Source of the DNA: Phycisphaerales bacterium
GTDB lineage: Bacteria > Planctomycetota > Phycisphaerae > Phycisphaerales > UBA1924
Assembly: GCA_947459215.1 (NCBI GenBank)
Contig: CANHCQ010000002.1
Coordinates: 62,001-126,000, forward strand
DNA: 64,000 nt
Direction of reading: 5' to 3'
The notes below the pieces were generated by a model. That model saw only the letters and a list, made by a program, of their open reading frames with translations, had not been told where the DNA came from and made no database searches. A program made the translations under genes and the position numbers. Positions 40,378 through 50,498 of the stretch are shown here, in pieces. Position 1 is the first letter of the stretch. The number at the start of each line of letters is the position of its first letter.

Positions 40378-41601
40378 CTACTGCGGCTCGCCCTTAATCA
40401 GCCGCTTCACCAGCACGATGAACACCCCCGTCAGCACCAGGTTCAGCGCGAGGGAGATCACCGCAACGAGCACCGTCTCACCCGCGATGCCGTAGCTGAG
40501 CGCCACGACCAGGATCCCAGCGCCGACCTCGCCTCGAGGCCACATGCCAATCGCCAGTGCCAGCCGCGTCTTGAACGACGCCTCGCGCTTGTAGCAGAAA
40601 GCCGGGAACATCTTGCCAAGGTTTGACAGGAACGTCACCGCGAGCACGTGCAGCCCGACGGTCATCCAGTTGATCGCGATCGGTTCTGATACTCCCACTT
40701 CCGCCCCGACCACACCGGCGCCGATCTGCGCCGCCTGGATCTTGTCCAAGTGCGGCAGTGACAAACCGACCAGGAACAGGAACAAGCCCGAGATGATCGT
40801 GCCGACCAACGCCTCCGAGCTCTTGCCCTCGTGGTGCGTGTGATCGACACTGCCATCCGACCGCCGCGGGAGCGCGATCACGCACCCGAGCACGAACGCG
40901 GGGAGCAGGATCTCGATGTGAATCGTCGCGTTCGGGTCTACCCACTTGCTCAGGATGTACAGACCTTCCGACGCCGCCACCAGCGCAATCGAGTACCCAA
41001 CCACGAACGGCCAAGAGATCGAAATCTTGAATGCGTGCAGCTTGAACCACGCCAAGAGCAGCAGCCCGACCATGATGAGGACCACGACGCCAAGCTGCCA
41101 TTGGAGCCCCACGATGAACATCTTGAGCGGGATCAGGAGCAGAATCGTCCCGATGTCGTCGAAGATCGCGAGGATCCGGGCCTTCTTGAAGAGCCACGTC
41201 GTTGCGAGCCCCGCCGCGGCCAGCATGCTGAACAGGACACCCGCGGACGTCGGCGCCGCGAAGCACGCCACCAGCAACTCTTCCTTCCACACACTCCAAC
41301 TCGACGCCGCCCCCGGCTCGCCCATCACTACGACGAAGTAACCCGCCACCAGCAGCCACGGAAACGTCGCCGCCGTCATCGCGATCGCAAAGTCCTTCCC
41401 GTACTGCCCTTTGCGACGCTTGTCGATGTCGAACTCGTAGCCGACGTGGATCATGATGAACGCGAGGCAGATAAACGTCAGCCACTGCCGTACGTACTCA
41501 AACGTGCCCAACGCCTCCGCGTCGGCGAAGAGCCGCGGCGCGAGCTGCGAGCCGACCATGCCAAGCACCAGCAGGATGGAATACGCGATGACCTTGCCCA
41601 T
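40378..41601 (-). CDS. Cation:proton antiporter-like membrane protein
   Basis: 407 aa from ATG 41601, about 11-12 transmembrane segments. Marks include FICLAFIMIHVGYEFDIDKR, a cytosolic K/R-rich loop, APTSAGVLFSMLAAAGLATT, ILAIFDDIGTILLLIPLKMF (paired Asp, the likely ion-carrying site) and GMWPRGEVGAGILVVALSYG near the C-terminus, all in the order of CPA-type sodium or potassium/proton antiporters. The ion is unknown. TACTCT ends seven bases before the ATG, with no ribosome-binding site. It is divergent from the 41725 gene. Confidence 0.85.
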   Translation of the reverse strand: MGKVIAYSILLVLGMVGSQLAPRLFADAEALGTFEYVRQWLTFICLAFIMIHVGYEFDIDKRRKGQYGKDFAIAMTAATFPWLLVAGYFVVVMGEPGAASSWSVWKEELLVACFAAPTSAGVLFSMLAAAGLATTWLFKKARILAIFDDIGTILLLIPLKMFIVGLQWQLGVVVLIMVGLLLLAWFKLHAFKISISWPFVVGYSIALVAASEGLYILSKWVDPNATIHIEILLPAFVLGCVIALPRRSDGSVDHTHHEGKSSEALVGTIISGLFLFLVGLSLPHLDKIQAAQIGAGVVGAEVGVSEPIAINWMTVGLHVLAVTFLSNLGKMFPAFCYKREASFKTRLALAIGMWPRGEVGAGILVVALSYGIAGETVLVAVISLALNLVLTGVFIVLVKRLIKGEPQ

Positions 41602-41608
41602 AGCCAGC

Positions 41609-41614
41609 AGAGTA
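41609..41614 (-). promoter_or_regulatory. -10 hexamer TACTCT, leaderless antiporter gene
   Basis: TACTCT ends 7 nt before ATG 41601. Confidence 0.5.
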
Positions 41615-41724
41615 TCGCGGAAGGCGGCGACGAATGTTCCACAAATCGTATGAATCCGGCCGCGGGGTCCGCCGCCGCACTTGCTTCCGGACGTCCCGCG
41701 CGCTGATGATCCTGGAGCGTTGCC

Positions 41725-42864
41725 ATGTTCATCGCCCAGGCCCATTCCTACTACCAACAAGCAAGGCTCGCGGTCACGCTCGCCTGGATCGCAGGCTACA
41801 CCAACATCCTCACGATCCTCGTCTGCGGCCACGTCACCAGCCACGTCAGCGGCACCACCTCCGATCTCGGCCGGGCCGTCGTCGAAGCCCGGTGGGAAAC
41901 CGTCGCCTTCCTCCTCTTCCTTCTCTTCTCGTTCTTCATCGGGGCCGGCGTCTCCGGATTCGCCGCCGAGCTTGGCAAACGCCGCCGCTGGGAATCGATC
42001 TACGTCCTTCCCATCGCCATCGAGGCCGCCCTGCTGGCCTTGTTCGCGATCGCGCTTGAGTTCTCCAGCACCGAAGACCTCACGCGCCACGAGATCGTCC
42101 TCGCCCTGCTCGGCGTCGCCTCCATGGCCATGGGCCTGCAGAACGCCACCATCACCCGCATCTCCAGCGGCGTCGTCCGCACCACCCACGTGACCGGCGT
42201 CCTCACCGACCTCGGCCTCGAAGCCGTGCAGTTCCTCTGGTTCCTCAAGGACGAACGCCGCACGCTCGCCAGGGGGCGTGCCATCGACGCCGCTCGACTT
42301 GTCTATCGCCACGCCACCTCGCAGCACCTTATGGTCCTCGGCGCCGTTGTCGGTTCGTTCGCGTTGGGCGCCGGCCTGGGCACGGTAGCGTTCCTCTACG
42401 GCACCCGGTGGGCGATGTTCCCGCCCGTCTTCTTCCTGCTCTGGATCATCTATCAAGATGTGTCCCGCCCGATCGCCGAGATCGAGGAAAGCGAGCTCGT
42501 GGGCGAGGACTCCGACCTGGGTCTGCCGCCGGAGATCCTCGTGTACCACGTCCGCAAAGACCATGCTCGCGCCGGCAAGATCCACCGGATGCCGAACCTG
42601 CTCGTGTGGGCGGATCTGTTGCCGCCGCACGCGAAGGTGGTGATCCTCGACCTCGACGAGGTGACGCAGCTCGACGAAAACTCCGCCATCGAACTCCGCG
42701 CCGCCGTGCAAAAGTTCGACGATCAGGATCGCCACCTGATCATCTCCGGTGTCACTGCCGATCAGTTCGCACAGCTCAACGAAGCGGCCGGCGGCGGGCT
42801 CGACCCGATGTCCGCCTGCTCCGATCTTGAACTCGCGATCGCTCGTGGTCTGTCTCGCCTCTGA
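41725..42864 (+). CDS. YoaK/DUF1275 membrane protein fused to a STAS-like domain
   Basis: 379 aa; GGAG lies seven bases before the ATG. Residues 1-250 are a DUF1275 (YoaK) membrane domain: VTLAWIAGYTNILTILVCGH, VTSHVSGTTSDLGRA, MAMGLQNATITRISSGVVRT and THVTGVLTDLGLEAVQF, with six hydrophobic segments. Residues about 265-379 are soluble and read as a STAS domain: EILVYHVRKDHAR, VVILDLDEVTQLDENSAIEL, DDQDRHLIISGVTADQFAQL. STAS domains sit on SulP anion transporters or act as anti-sigma antagonists; fusion to DUF1275 suggests nucleotide- or signal-dependent control of transport. Confidence 0.85.
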   Translation: MFIAQAHSYYQQARLAVTLAWIAGYTNILTILVCGHVTSHVSGTTSDLGRAVVEARWETVAFLLFLLFSFFIGAGVSGFAAELGKRRRWESIYVLPIAIEAALLALFAIALEFSSTEDLTRHEIVLALLGVASMAMGLQNATITRISSGVVRTTHVTGVLTDLGLEAVQFLWFLKDERRTLARGRAIDAARLVYRHATSQHLMVLGAVVGSFALGAGLGTVAFLYGTRWAMFPPVFFLLWIIYQDVSRPIAEIEESELVGEDSDLGLPPEILVYHVRKDHARAGKIHRMPNLLVWADLLPPHAKVVILDLDEVTQLDENSAIELRAAVQKFDDQDRHLIISGVTADQFAQLNEAAGGGLDPMSACSDLELAIARGLSRL

Positions 42865-43045
42865 CCGCGACGCCCGCGGTCCCGAGAAAATCGTAAATCA
42901 TGCAAAACACGCGACAGCTCGTGGCGATAATCGCCCCGTGCGGCAACCGCCGCTCCGCTTCAACCCGCCGCCGTTCCGATCGACGCCGACCGCACCGGTC
43001 TCGTCATCCGCACTCATCGATCGCCTTCGCTCGCCCAGCTTCGCC

Positions 43046-44038
43046 ATGCTCATGCTTCGCACGCTCCGCTTGATCCTTCTCGCACTGCTGTTCGCGACCG
43101 GCGCCCGGGCCGACGTCGTCACGCTGGTGAATGGCGATGCACTCCGCGGCGACATCATCGCGCAGGACGCCGACACCATCACCCTCCGCCACGCCGTGCT
43201 CGGCGACCTGCGGCTCGCACTCGCGTCGATCGCCAGCGTCCGCGTTGCATCGCAGCCGCAGACCGCCGCGTCTTCCCCGAACGGGTCGGCGACACCAGTG
43301 CCAAAGTCCACCGCCGAGGCCGCACCCGTTTCGGCCGCCGAATCCGCCTCCGCCCGGTCCACACCCTCGGCAGCCCCGGCTCCGAAGTGGAAAGGCGGCT
43401 TTGACGTCGGTCTCGCCGGCGCCTCGGGCAACAGCGAAACGCTGAACACCCGCCTTGCGCTCGCCGTCGGACGCGAGACTGCGAGAATGGATACGAGCTT
43501 TGACGCGACGTACGCCCGCGCCTCCGAGAACGGCCGGGCCTCCAAGAACCGTGCTGAGGCGAACGCCAACAACGACTGGAAGTTCGGCGACTCTCCCTGG
43601 GGCTTCTTTGCGAGAGGCCGCGTCGAGTTCGACGAGTTCACCAACTACCGCCTCCGCCTCTCCGGCTTCGTCGGTCCGTCCTACACGGTCTACCGCCCTG
43701 AGCCCCTGCTGCTCCGGTTCCGTGCCGGTCTGGGTGGTGCCAGCGAGTTCAAGGGTCCGTCACCCGCGACCGGGTTCCGACCCGAAGCCCTCGTCGGCCT
43801 CGACACCAAGTGGACCATCTCGCCCCGCCAGTCGACCTTCGCGAGCTTCGACTACCTCCCGAGCCTCGAATCGGTGTCCGACTTCCGCCTCGATCTCAAG
43901 GCCGGTTACCAGCTCAAGGTCGATCCCCGCAGCAACATGCTGCTGAAGGCCGGCGTCGAGAACCGCTTCACAACCCGTGGCAGCGTCACGCAGCGCAACG
44001 ACGTCGACTACTTCCTCACGCTTGGCTGGGAGTTCTGA
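43046..44038 (+). CDS. DUF481 (YdiY-like) outer-membrane beta-barrel protein
   Basis: 330 aa from ATG 43046, which gives a clean signal peptide (LRLILLALLFATGARA). An upstream in-frame GTG at 42938 with GATAAT six bases before it could be a leaderless alternative start. The mature N-terminus (VVTLVNGDALRGDIIAQDAD) is a small beta domain seen before DUF481 in these bacteria, then an Ala/Pro-rich linker, then GFDVGLAGASGNSETLNTRL and amphipathic strands ending YFLTLGWEF, with the terminal Phe expected for outer-membrane barrels. Function unknown; E. coli YdiY is acid-induced. Confidence 0.85.
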   Translation: MLMLRTLRLILLALLFATGARADVVTLVNGDALRGDIIAQDADTITLRHAVLGDLRLALASIASVRVASQPQTAASSPNGSATPVPKSTAEAAPVSAAESASARSTPSAAPAPKWKGGFDVGLAGASGNSETLNTRLALAVGRETARMDTSFDATYARASENGRASKNRAEANANNDWKFGDSPWGFFARGRVEFDEFTNYRLRLSGFVGPSYTVYRPEPLLLRFRAGLGGASEFKGPSPATGFRPEALVGLDTKWTISPRQSTFASFDYLPSLESVSDFRLDLKAGYQLKVDPRSNMLLKAGVENRFTTRGSVTQRNDVDYFLTLGWEF

Positions 44039-44112
44039 ACCCGGCTTCGCCAAATCTCGCAGAATCTCAACGCAATCACCCCCGCGACTTGGACCTCCGC
44101 CGCGTCGGGTTC

Positions 44113-44118
44113 TATCCT
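44113..44118 (+). promoter_or_regulatory. Probable -10 (TATCCT) for carB
   Basis: TATCCT, about 76 bases before the carB ATG, giving a leader of about 70 nt. Confidence 0.3.
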
Positions 44119-44194
44119 CATGGAGTTTGCGCCCCCGGTCCCTGCGCACACACCTGAACCCTGCCTCGCCGCACCTCTGCAACCTGCCAAAACC

Positions 44195-47100
44195 ATGCCC
44201 AAGCGCACCGACATCAAGACCATCCTGCTCCTCGGCTCGGGCCCGATCGTCATCGGCCAGGGCTGCGAGTTCGACTACTCGGGCACCCAGGCCTGCAAGG
44301 CCCTGAAGGCCGAGGGGTACCGGCTGGTGCTGGTGAACAGCAATCCGGCGACGATCATGACCGATCCGGCGTACAGCGACCGGACGTACATCGAGCCGAT
44401 CACGCCCGAGGCGGTCAAGAAGATCCTGCAGCGTGAGAAGGACCTGGGCACGCCGATCGACGCGATCCTGCCCACGCTCGGCGGCCAGACCGCCCTGAAC
44501 TGCGCGTGCAACCTCTTCGACAACGGCACGCTTACGGAGTTCGGCGTCGAGATGATCGGGGCCAACCGCACCGTCATCCACCGCGCCGAAGACCGGCAGA
44601 TCTTCAAGGACATCTGCGAGGGCATCGGCCTGGTCCTGCCCAAGGCCAAGACCGTCACCACGCTCGACGAGGCCAAAGAGTTCCTGAAGCAGATCGGCCT
44701 GCCCGCCATCATCCGCCCCGCGTTCACCCTCGGCGGCACCGGCGGCGGCATCGCGTACAACCAGGAGGAGTTCGAAGAGATCACCACCCGCGGCCTGCGC
44801 GCCAGCATGATCGGGCAGGTCCAGATCGATCAGTCCGTCTTGGGCTGGAAGGAATACGAGCTCGAAGTCGTCCGCGACAAGAAGGACAACTGCGTCATCA
44901 TCTGCGGCATCGAGAACATCGATCCGATGGGCGTTCATACCGGTGACTCGGTCACCGTCGCCCCCATCCTCACGCTCACCGACAAGGAATACCAGGCGAT
45001 GCGCGATGCCGCGATCGCCATCATGCGTGCCGTCGGCGTCGAGACCGGCGGGTCCAACGTCCAGTTCGCCGTCAACCCCGCCCCCAAGGACGGCAAGTTC
45101 GAGATGGTCGTCGTCGAGATGAACCCGCGCGTGTCGCGGTCCTCGGCCCTCGCGTCCAAGGCCACCGGCTTCCCGATCGCCAAGATCGCCGCGAAGCTGG
45201 CCGTGGGTTACACGCTCGACGAACTCCGCAACGACATCACCGGCACCACGAGCGCGTGCTTCGAGCCGACGATCGACTACGTCGTCACCAAGATGCCGCG
45301 CTGGACGTTTGAGAAGTTCCCCGAGGCCGACGAGACTCTGACGACGCAGATGAAGTCGGTCGGCGAGGCGATGGCGATCGGGCGCACCTTCAAGGAGAGC
45401 TTCCAGAAGGTCATCCGCTCGATGGACGTGAAGCGGTTCGGGCTGGGACTGGATCGCAACGACAAGTGGCTCGAGGCACGCCGAGCGGGCAAGGCCGGCA
45501 ACGTGACGACCGAGGCTGGCAAGCAGACCTTCCGCACCGCCGACGGCCAGGCGATCGAGTGGCCCATCGCTGACGACAAGCTCAGCCGCAAGCTCGCCAT
45601 CCCGAGCCAGGGCCGACTCTACTACGTCCGCTACGCGATGAAGATGGGCTGGACCGACGAGAAGATCTTCAGTCTGTGCAAGATCGACTACTTCTTCCTC
45701 GACCAGATCCGCCAGTTGGTGGAGTTCGAGGATGTGCTGTGTTCGTACGCGAAGCTCGAAGACGTCCCCGCGGATGTGCTCTTCGAAGCCAAGCAGCTCG
45801 GCTACTCCGACGCCCAGCTCGCGAATCTGTACCTGGGCAAGATCAGCCCGGAGACGATCATTCAGGTCCGCAACCACCGCAAGGGATTGAAGATCGAGCC
45901 GGTGTACAAGCTGGTCGACACCTGCGCGGCGGAGTTCGAGGCGGTCACGCCGTACTACTACTCGACGTACGAGACGGGAAGCGGAGCAGTGGGGCAGGGG
46001 GGCAGCGGGGCAGGGAAGGCCGAGGATGAGATTCGCGTCTCCGATCGTCCCAAGGTCATCATCATCGGCGGCGGGCCCAACCGCATCGGCCAAGGCTGCG
46101 AGTTCGATTACTGCTGCGTCCACGCCGCGTTCGCCGCGCGTGAGCTCGGCTTCGAGTCGGTGATGATCAACTCGAACCCCGAGACGGTCAGCACCGACTA
46201 CGACACCTCCGATCTGCTCTTCTTCGAGCCGCTCACGCTCGAGGACACGCTCAACATCATCGAACGCCTCAACGGCAAGACGCTCGAGCGCGATGCCGGG
46301 GGATGGAACGGCAAGCGCAATGGCCTCGTCCACGGCGTCGTTGTCCAGTTCGGCGGGCAGACGCCGCTGAACCTGGCCCATGGTCTGGTGCAGGGCGGCA
46401 CGCCGCTGATCGGTACGAGCCTCGACTCCATCGACCTCGCCGAGGATCGCAAGCGATTCGACGCCCTGCTCGAACGCCTTGGTCTCTCCAAGCCCCCGAG
46501 CGGCATCGCCCGCACGCTCGATCAGGCCGTCGAGATTGCCAACCGCATCACCTATCCCGTGCTGGTCCGCCCGTCCTACGTCCTCGGCGGCCGCGGCATG
46601 GAGATCTGCCCCGACGAGAAGGCTCTCCGCCACTACATGACCAACGCGGTCAACATCAGCGACCTCGACAACGCCCCCGTCCTCATCGACAAGTTCCTCG
46701 ACGACGCGACCGAGGTCGATATGGACGTCGTCGCCGACTTCATCCCCGGCCGCGCCGGTTCAACCGATCTCTCCGGCAACGACGGCACGCGCCAGGCCAT
46801 CGTCATCGGCGTCATGGAGCACATCGAGCAGGCCGGTGTCCACTCCGGCGACTCGGCGTGCACGCTTCCGCCGTGGAGCCTCTCGCCCCCGATGGTCAAC
46901 CGCATCAAGCAGATCGGCCAGATCCTCGCGGCCGAGCTCCGCGTCAACGGCCTGATGAACGTCCAGCTCGCGATCAAGGGCGACAAGATCGCGATTCTGG
47001 AAGTGAACCCCCGCGCCAGCCGCACCGTGCCGTTCGTCGGCAAGGCGACGCACATCCCCTGGGCCCGCCAGGCCGCGATGGTCATGATGGGCAAGCGGCT

Positions 47101-47752
47101 CAGCGACCTCGGCGCCAAGGAGCCCGTGCACAAGGGCGTCTACGCCGTCAAGGAGTCCGTCTTCGTCTTCAGCAAGTTCCCCGGCGTGGACATCGTCCTC
47201 GGCCCGGAAATGAAGTCCACCGGCGAGGTCATGGGCATCGACCTCTCGGCCGACATCGCCTTCGCCAAGGGCCAGCTCGCGTGCGGCACGATCCTTCCCA
47301 GCAAGGGCAACGTCTTCGTCAGCGTCCGCCGCAACGACCGCATCGCCATGATGCCGCTGGTGAAGGAACTCGACGCGATGAGCTTCAAGATCTTCGCCAG
47401 CCCCGGTGCCGCCGCGTTCTTCAGCGAGCACGGCGTCTCCGTCACCAGCGTCCCGAAGATCGACGCCCAGGTCCGCCCCAACGTCATCGACATGATGGCC
47501 GACGGGCAGATCCAGCTCATCATCAACACGCCGACCCGCACCGGCCGCCTCACCGACGAGGGCAAGATCCGGGCCGCGGCGATTCGGCTGGGCGTTCCCA
47601 TCATCACCACGACCACCGGCGCCGCCGCCGCGGTGCGTGCCATCAAGGCCCTCCGCTTCGGCGACTGGAAGGTCGCCGCCCTGCAGGACTACCTCGACTT
47701 CAACAACGGCAAGACCGAAACGCTCAACGACCGCAAGCCCGTCGGCGTGTAA
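44195..47752 (+). CDS. carB: Carbamoyl-phosphate synthase large subunit
   Basis: 1185 aa; E. coli CarB has 1073. Start [20 protein letters not shown]. Both ATP-grasp halves are intact: first [39 protein letters not shown] and [19 protein letters not shown]; second [36 protein letters not shown] and the MGS-like allosteric end ([19 protein letters not shown]). The extra length includes inserts of about 40 residues in the first half and a linker between halves, [14 protein letters not shown] (about residues 597-610), encoded by an octamer array. It makes carbamoyl phosphate for pyrimidine and arginine synthesis. No carA in the window. Confidence 0.97.
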   Translation: MPKRTDIKTILLLGSGPIVIGQGCEFDYSGTQACKALKAEGYRLVLVNSNPATIMTDPAYSDRTYIEPITPEAVKKILQREKDLGTPIDAILPTLGGQTALNCACNLFDNGTLTEFGVEMIGANRTVIHRAEDRQIFKDICEGIGLVLPKAKTVTTLDEAKEFLKQIGLPAIIRPAFTLGGTGGGIAYNQEEFEEITTRGLRASMIGQVQIDQSVLGWKEYELEVVRDKKDNCVIICGIENIDPMGVHTGDSVTVAPILTLTDKEYQAMRDAAIAIMRAVGVETGGSNVQFAVNPAPKDGKFEMVVVEMNPRVSRSSALASKATGFPIAKIAAKLAVGYTLDELRNDITGTTSACFEPTIDYVVTKMPRWTFEKFPEADETLTTQMKSVGEAMAIGRTFKESFQKVIRSMDVKRFGLGLDRNDKWLEARRAGKAGNVTTEAGKQTFRTADGQAIEWPIADDKLSRKLAIPSQGRLYYVRYAMKMGWTDEKIFSLCKIDYFFLDQIRQLVEFEDVLCSYAKLEDVPADVLFEAKQLGYSDAQLANLYLGKISPETIIQVRNHRKGLKIEPVYKLVDTCAAEFEAVTPYYYSTYETGSGAVGQGGSGAGKAEDEIRVSDRPKVIIIGGGPNRIGQGCEFDYCCVHAAFAARELGFESVMINSNPETVSTDYDTSDLLFFEPLTLEDTLNIIERLNGKTLERDAGGWNGKRNGLVHGVVVQFGGQTPLNLAHGLVQGGTPLIGTSLDSIDLAEDRKRFDALLERLGLSKPPSGIARTLDQAVEIANRITYPVLVRPSYVLGGRGMEICPDEKALRHYMTNAVNISDLDNAPVLIDKFLDDATEVDMDVVADFIPGRAGSTDLSGNDGTRQAIVIGVMEHIEQAGVHSGDSACTLPPWSLSPPMVNRIKQIGQILAAELRVNGLMNVQLAIKGDKIAILEVNPRASRTVPFVGKATHIPWARQAAMVMMGKRLSDLGAKEPVHKGVYAVKESVFVFSKFPGVDIVLGPEMKSTGEVMGIDLSADIAFAKGQLACGTILPSKGNVFVSVRRNDRIAMMPLVKELDAMSFKIFASPGAAAFFSEHGVSVTSVPKIDAQVRPNVIDMMADGQIQLIINTPTRTGRLTDEGKIRAAAIRLGVPIITTTTGAAAAVRAIKALRFGDWKVAALQDYLDFNNGKTETLNDRKPVGV
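45983..46014. repeat. Octamer array inside carB
   Basis: GGAGCAGT, GGGGCAGG, GGGGCAGC, GGGGCAGG, in register. Encodes the Gly/Ser/Ala linker between the two synthase halves. Confidence 0.92.
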
Positions 47753-47762
47753 GCCCGCGCCT

Positions 47763-47870
47763 CCTCGCCCCGCGAAGCGGGGAGAGGTGGCCGAGTCCGC
47801 GAGGCCGGAGAGGGGTGTGTCGCACCGTGACGCCCCTGTTCGCCATTCAGTCGAGTCGAGTCGTGTACCT
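47763..47870. repeat. Dispersed repeat C, copy 1, with hairpin after carB
   Basis: Starts with CCTC-g-CCCCGC gaa GCGGGG-a-GAGG, a probable carB terminator hairpin, then TGGCCGAGTCCGCGAGGCCG and GAGAGGGG. A copy is at 52591-52700 after murJ. Both stand directly after long genes. Confidence 0.65.
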
Positions 47871-47885
47871 CGCGCGAATCCGCGG

Positions 47886-47891
47886 TATGCT
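47886..47891 (+). promoter_or_regulatory. -10 hexamer TATGCT, leaderless bamD
   Basis: TATGCT ends 6 nt before GTG 47898. Confidence 0.5.
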
Positions 47892-47897
47892 TGCCCC

Positions 47898-49001
47898 GTG
47901 AAGCGAGCCCTCCTGACAGCCTGCCTCCTCTCGGCGCTCGGCGCACCCGCCCTCGCGCAGACCCCCATGCGCCTCGACCCCGACGGCAAGTGGGTTCCCG
48001 CCGAGGCCCCCATCGACCCCGCCTCCGACGCCGGCGTCATGCAGCGGGCCCGCACCCAGCTCGCCGAGAACCGTCCCCGCGGCGCGCTCGCGCTCCTCGA
48101 CTCCTGGCTCAAGCGCAACGCCGCTCAGGACAAGCCCGAAACCGCCGAGGCCCTTCTCCGCCGCGGCGACGCCAAGCTCGCCCTCAAGGACGAGTACGAA
48201 GCCCTCTACGACTACGAGCGCGTCATCAAGGAATATCCCGGCACGCCCCAGTTCATCACCGCCATCGAGCGCGAGCTCGAGATCGGCCTGATGTACCTCA
48301 ACGGCCTCCGCAAGAAGTTCCTCGGCATGCGCATCGACAGCGCGACCCGCATCGGCGAGGAGCTGCTCATCCGCGTTCAGGAGCGCGTGCCCAACAGCCA
48401 GCTCGCCCAGCGGGCCGCCATCGAACTCGCCAACTACTACTACCGCGCCCGCGACCTCCGCATGGCCAGCGAGGCCTACGAGATCTTCCTCACCAACTTT
48501 CCCACCAGCGAGTACCGCCAGCTCGCCATGCAGCGCCGCGTCTTCGCCAACATCGGCCGCTACAAGGGCCCGCGCTACGACGCCTCCGGCCTCATCGAAG
48601 CCCAGTACCTCGTCCGCGATTTCGCCCAGCGCTACCCGCAGGCCGCCGAACAGGTCGGCATGACCGACGCCCTCATCAGCCGCCTCGACGAATCCGCCGC
48701 GGCACAGATGTTCGAGATCGCCTCGTGGTACTTCGTCCGCAAGGACTCGGTCTCCGCCCGCTACACCCTCAAACGCCTCATCCTCAAGCACCCCGACACC
48801 GTCGCCGCGACACGCGCCAAGGAAATCTTCATCGAGCGCCGCTGGCCCATCCCCGAGCCGCCCAAGCCCGCGCCGACCGAAGATGCACCCGGCGCGAAGC
48901 CCGAGCCGAGCGAAGCCACATCCGAGACCAAGCCCGAAGCGCCCGCGACCGACGCAGCAGCCGCGCCCGAAGCCCCCGCACCCAAGGAGGCCAAGCCGTG
49001 A
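47898..49001 (+). CDS. bamD: BamD/YfiO-like outer-membrane assembly TPR protein
   Basis: 367 aa from GTG 47898. Signal peptide KRALLTACLLSALGAPALAQ without a lipobox Cys, so not a classical lipoprotein. TPR units run from about residue 50: RGALALLDSWLKRNAAQDK, ALYDYERVIKEYPGTPQF, LAQRAAIELANYYYRARDL and YEIFLTNFPTSEYRQLAMQ, the spacing of the BamD family. A proline/glutamate/alanine-rich tail of about 55 residues ends the protein. It would help insert beta-barrel proteins in the outer membrane. Its stop overlaps the GTG of lptE. Confidence 0.85.
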   Translation: MKRALLTACLLSALGAPALAQTPMRLDPDGKWVPAEAPIDPASDAGVMQRARTQLAENRPRGALALLDSWLKRNAAQDKPETAEALLRRGDAKLALKDEYEALYDYERVIKEYPGTPQFITAIERELEIGLMYLNGLRKKFLGMRIDSATRIGEELLIRVQERVPNSQLAQRAAIELANYYYRARDLRMASEAYEIFLTNFPTSEYRQLAMQRRVFANIGRYKGPRYDASGLIEAQYLVRDFAQRYPQAAEQVGMTDALISRLDESAAAQMFEIASWYFVRKDSVSARYTLKRLILKHPDTVAATRAKEIFIERRWPIPEPPKPAPTEDAPGAKPEPSEATSETKPEAPATDAAAAPEAPAPKEAKP

Positions 49002-49516
49002 CCTCCCGCACCGCCGCCGTCCCCGCGCTTCTCGCCCTCTTCGCCCTCGCCGGCTGCGCCTCCGACCCGCGCCAGGGATACTCCTTCAAATCCACCTACA
49101 CCACCGACACCCGCACCATCCAGGTCCCCATCTTCAAGAACAACACCTACTTCCACGGCGTCGAGGCCCAGCTCACCGAAGCCATCGTCAAGGAAATCCA
49201 GAACAAGACCCCCTGGATCATCGACCCCTCGCCCGCCGCCGACACCACCCTCAGCGGCACCATCACCAACGTCCAGCTCGCCCGCACCGCCACCGACCAA
49301 TCCGGCTTCGTGCAGGAATACGGGTACATCATCACCGTCGATTTCGACTGGGTGGACAACGCCACCGGCAAGACCCTCGCCGCCCGCCGCTCCTTCGCCG
49401 CCGCCGACACCTTCGTCCCCGTCCGCGGCGTCAGCGAGAAGATCGAATACGGCCAAGCCTCCGCCGCCCAACGCCTCGCCAAGGACCTCGTCTCCGAACT
49501 CCGCACGCAGTGGTGA
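48998..49516 (+). CDS. lptE: LptE-like LPS-assembly lipoprotein
   Basis: 172 aa from GTG 48998, which overlaps the upstream TGA and has AAGGAGG at seven bases. Lipobox L-A-G-C at residues 17-20. The body, QGYSFKSTYTTDTRTIQVPI, TYFHGVEAQLTEAIVKEIQ, TLSGTITNVQLARTATD and EYGYIITVDFDWVDNATGK, is the LptE/RlpB pattern. It plugs and helps assemble the LptD LPS translocon. An OM lipoprotein here is consistent with a diderm planctomycete. Confidence 0.88.
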   Translation: MTSRTAAVPALLALFALAGCASDPRQGYSFKSTYTTDTRTIQVPIFKNNTYFHGVEAQLTEAIVKEIQNKTPWIIDPSPAADTTLSGTITNVQLARTATDQSGFVQEYGYIITVDFDWVDNATGKTLAARRSFAAADTFVPVRGVSEKIEYGQASAAQRLAKDLVSELRTQW

Positions 49517-49545
49517 TCGGCCGCGCGATCCGCTCGACCCTTTCG

Positions 49546-49551
49546 TATACT
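49546..49551 (+). promoter_or_regulatory. -10 hexamer TATACT, leaderless parA
   Basis: TATACT ends 5 nt before ATG 49557. Confidence 0.5.
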
Positions 49552-49556
49552 CCGCC

Positions 49557-50498
49557 ATGCCCATTCCCGGCGTGCCAAGTTCGTCCCGGCCGGTGCGTTT
49601 GATCGCGCTGATGAACCAGAAAGGTGGCGTCGGCAAGACCACGACCACCGTCAACCTCGCCGCCGCGCTCGCCCGCAGCGGCAGGCCCACCCTCGTCATC
49701 GATCTCGACCCGCAGGCCCACGCCACCATCGCGCTGGGCGTCGATCCCGCGTCCATCGCGTCGTCCGTCTACGACCTCTTGATCGGCTCCCCGACGTCCG
49801 AGCTCGCCGCCGGCGCAGTCCACGATGTCGGCAACAACCTCTTCGTCCTCCCCAGCCACACCGACCTCGCCGCCACCGAGAGCGAACTGGCGATGGCGCC
49901 CGACCGCCTCCAGCGCCTCGTCCGCGTCGTCGAGTCGTTCCAGGCCCGCTTCGAGTTCATTCTCATCGACTGCCCGCCCTCGCTCGGCTTGCTGACGCTC
50001 AACGCCCTCACCGCCGCCCGCGAAGTGCTCATCCCCATGCAGGCCCACTTCCTTGCGCTGCAGGGCGTCGGCAAATTGCTCGAGACCGTCCGCGCCCTGG
50101 CTCAAGGGCCGCAGCCGATCAACCCACGCCTGAAGGTCGCCGGCGTCGTCCTCTGCATGCACGACACCAGCAGCACCCACACCAAAGAAGTCGTCGCCGA
50201 TCTCGACGGCTTCTTCGAGGCCGCCCGCAGCGACGATGTGCCCTGGCGCATGGCCCGCGTCTTCCGCCCGGCCATCCGCCGCAACATCAAGCTCGCCGAG
50301 TGCCCGAGTTTCGGCAAGTCGATCTTCGATTACGCTCCGCTCGCTACTGGTGCCGAGGACTACAAGGCCCTCGCCGACGTCTTCGTCCGCGATTGGGATG
50401 CATTCCTCGCCGCGAAAGGCGTTGCGCCCGTCGAGCGAAACCCCGAACCGCCCGTCGTCGAAACCCGCGGCGTGAACACCCCGAGCCCGTCCGCATGA
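49557..50498 (+). CDS. parA: ParA/Soj-family partition ATPase
   Basis: 313 aa. Deviant Walker A with signature Lys, NQKGGVGKTTTTVNLAAALA (Lys22, Lys27), then VIDLDPQAHATIALGV, FILIDCPPSLGLLTLNALTA and QAHFLALQGVGKLLETV. These match chromosomal ParA/Soj ATPases that segregate DNA or position cargo. No parB or parS-like gene is adjacent, so it may serve a different cargo. A Pro/Thr-rich tail ends the protein. The stop overlaps the next ATG. Confidence 0.9.
   Translation: MPIPGVPSSSRPVRLIALMNQKGGVGKTTTTVNLAAALARSGRPTLVIDLDPQAHATIALGVDPASIASSVYDLLIGSPTSELAAGAVHDVGNNLFVLPSHTDLAATESELAMAPDRLQRLVRVVESFQARFEFILIDCPPSLGLLTLNALTAAREVLIPMQAHFLALQGVGKLLETVRALAQGPQPINPRLKVAGVVLCMHDTSSTHTKEVVADLDGFFEAARSDDVPWRMARVFRPAIRRNIKLAECPSFGKSIFDYAPLATGAEDYKALADVFVRDWDAFLAAKGVAPVERNPEPPVVETRGVNTPSPSA

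Noticed and set aside
43760..46633. Long minus-strand frame opposite carB and the DUF481 gene
   Set aside because: Antisense of conserved coding sequence; no motif of its own.
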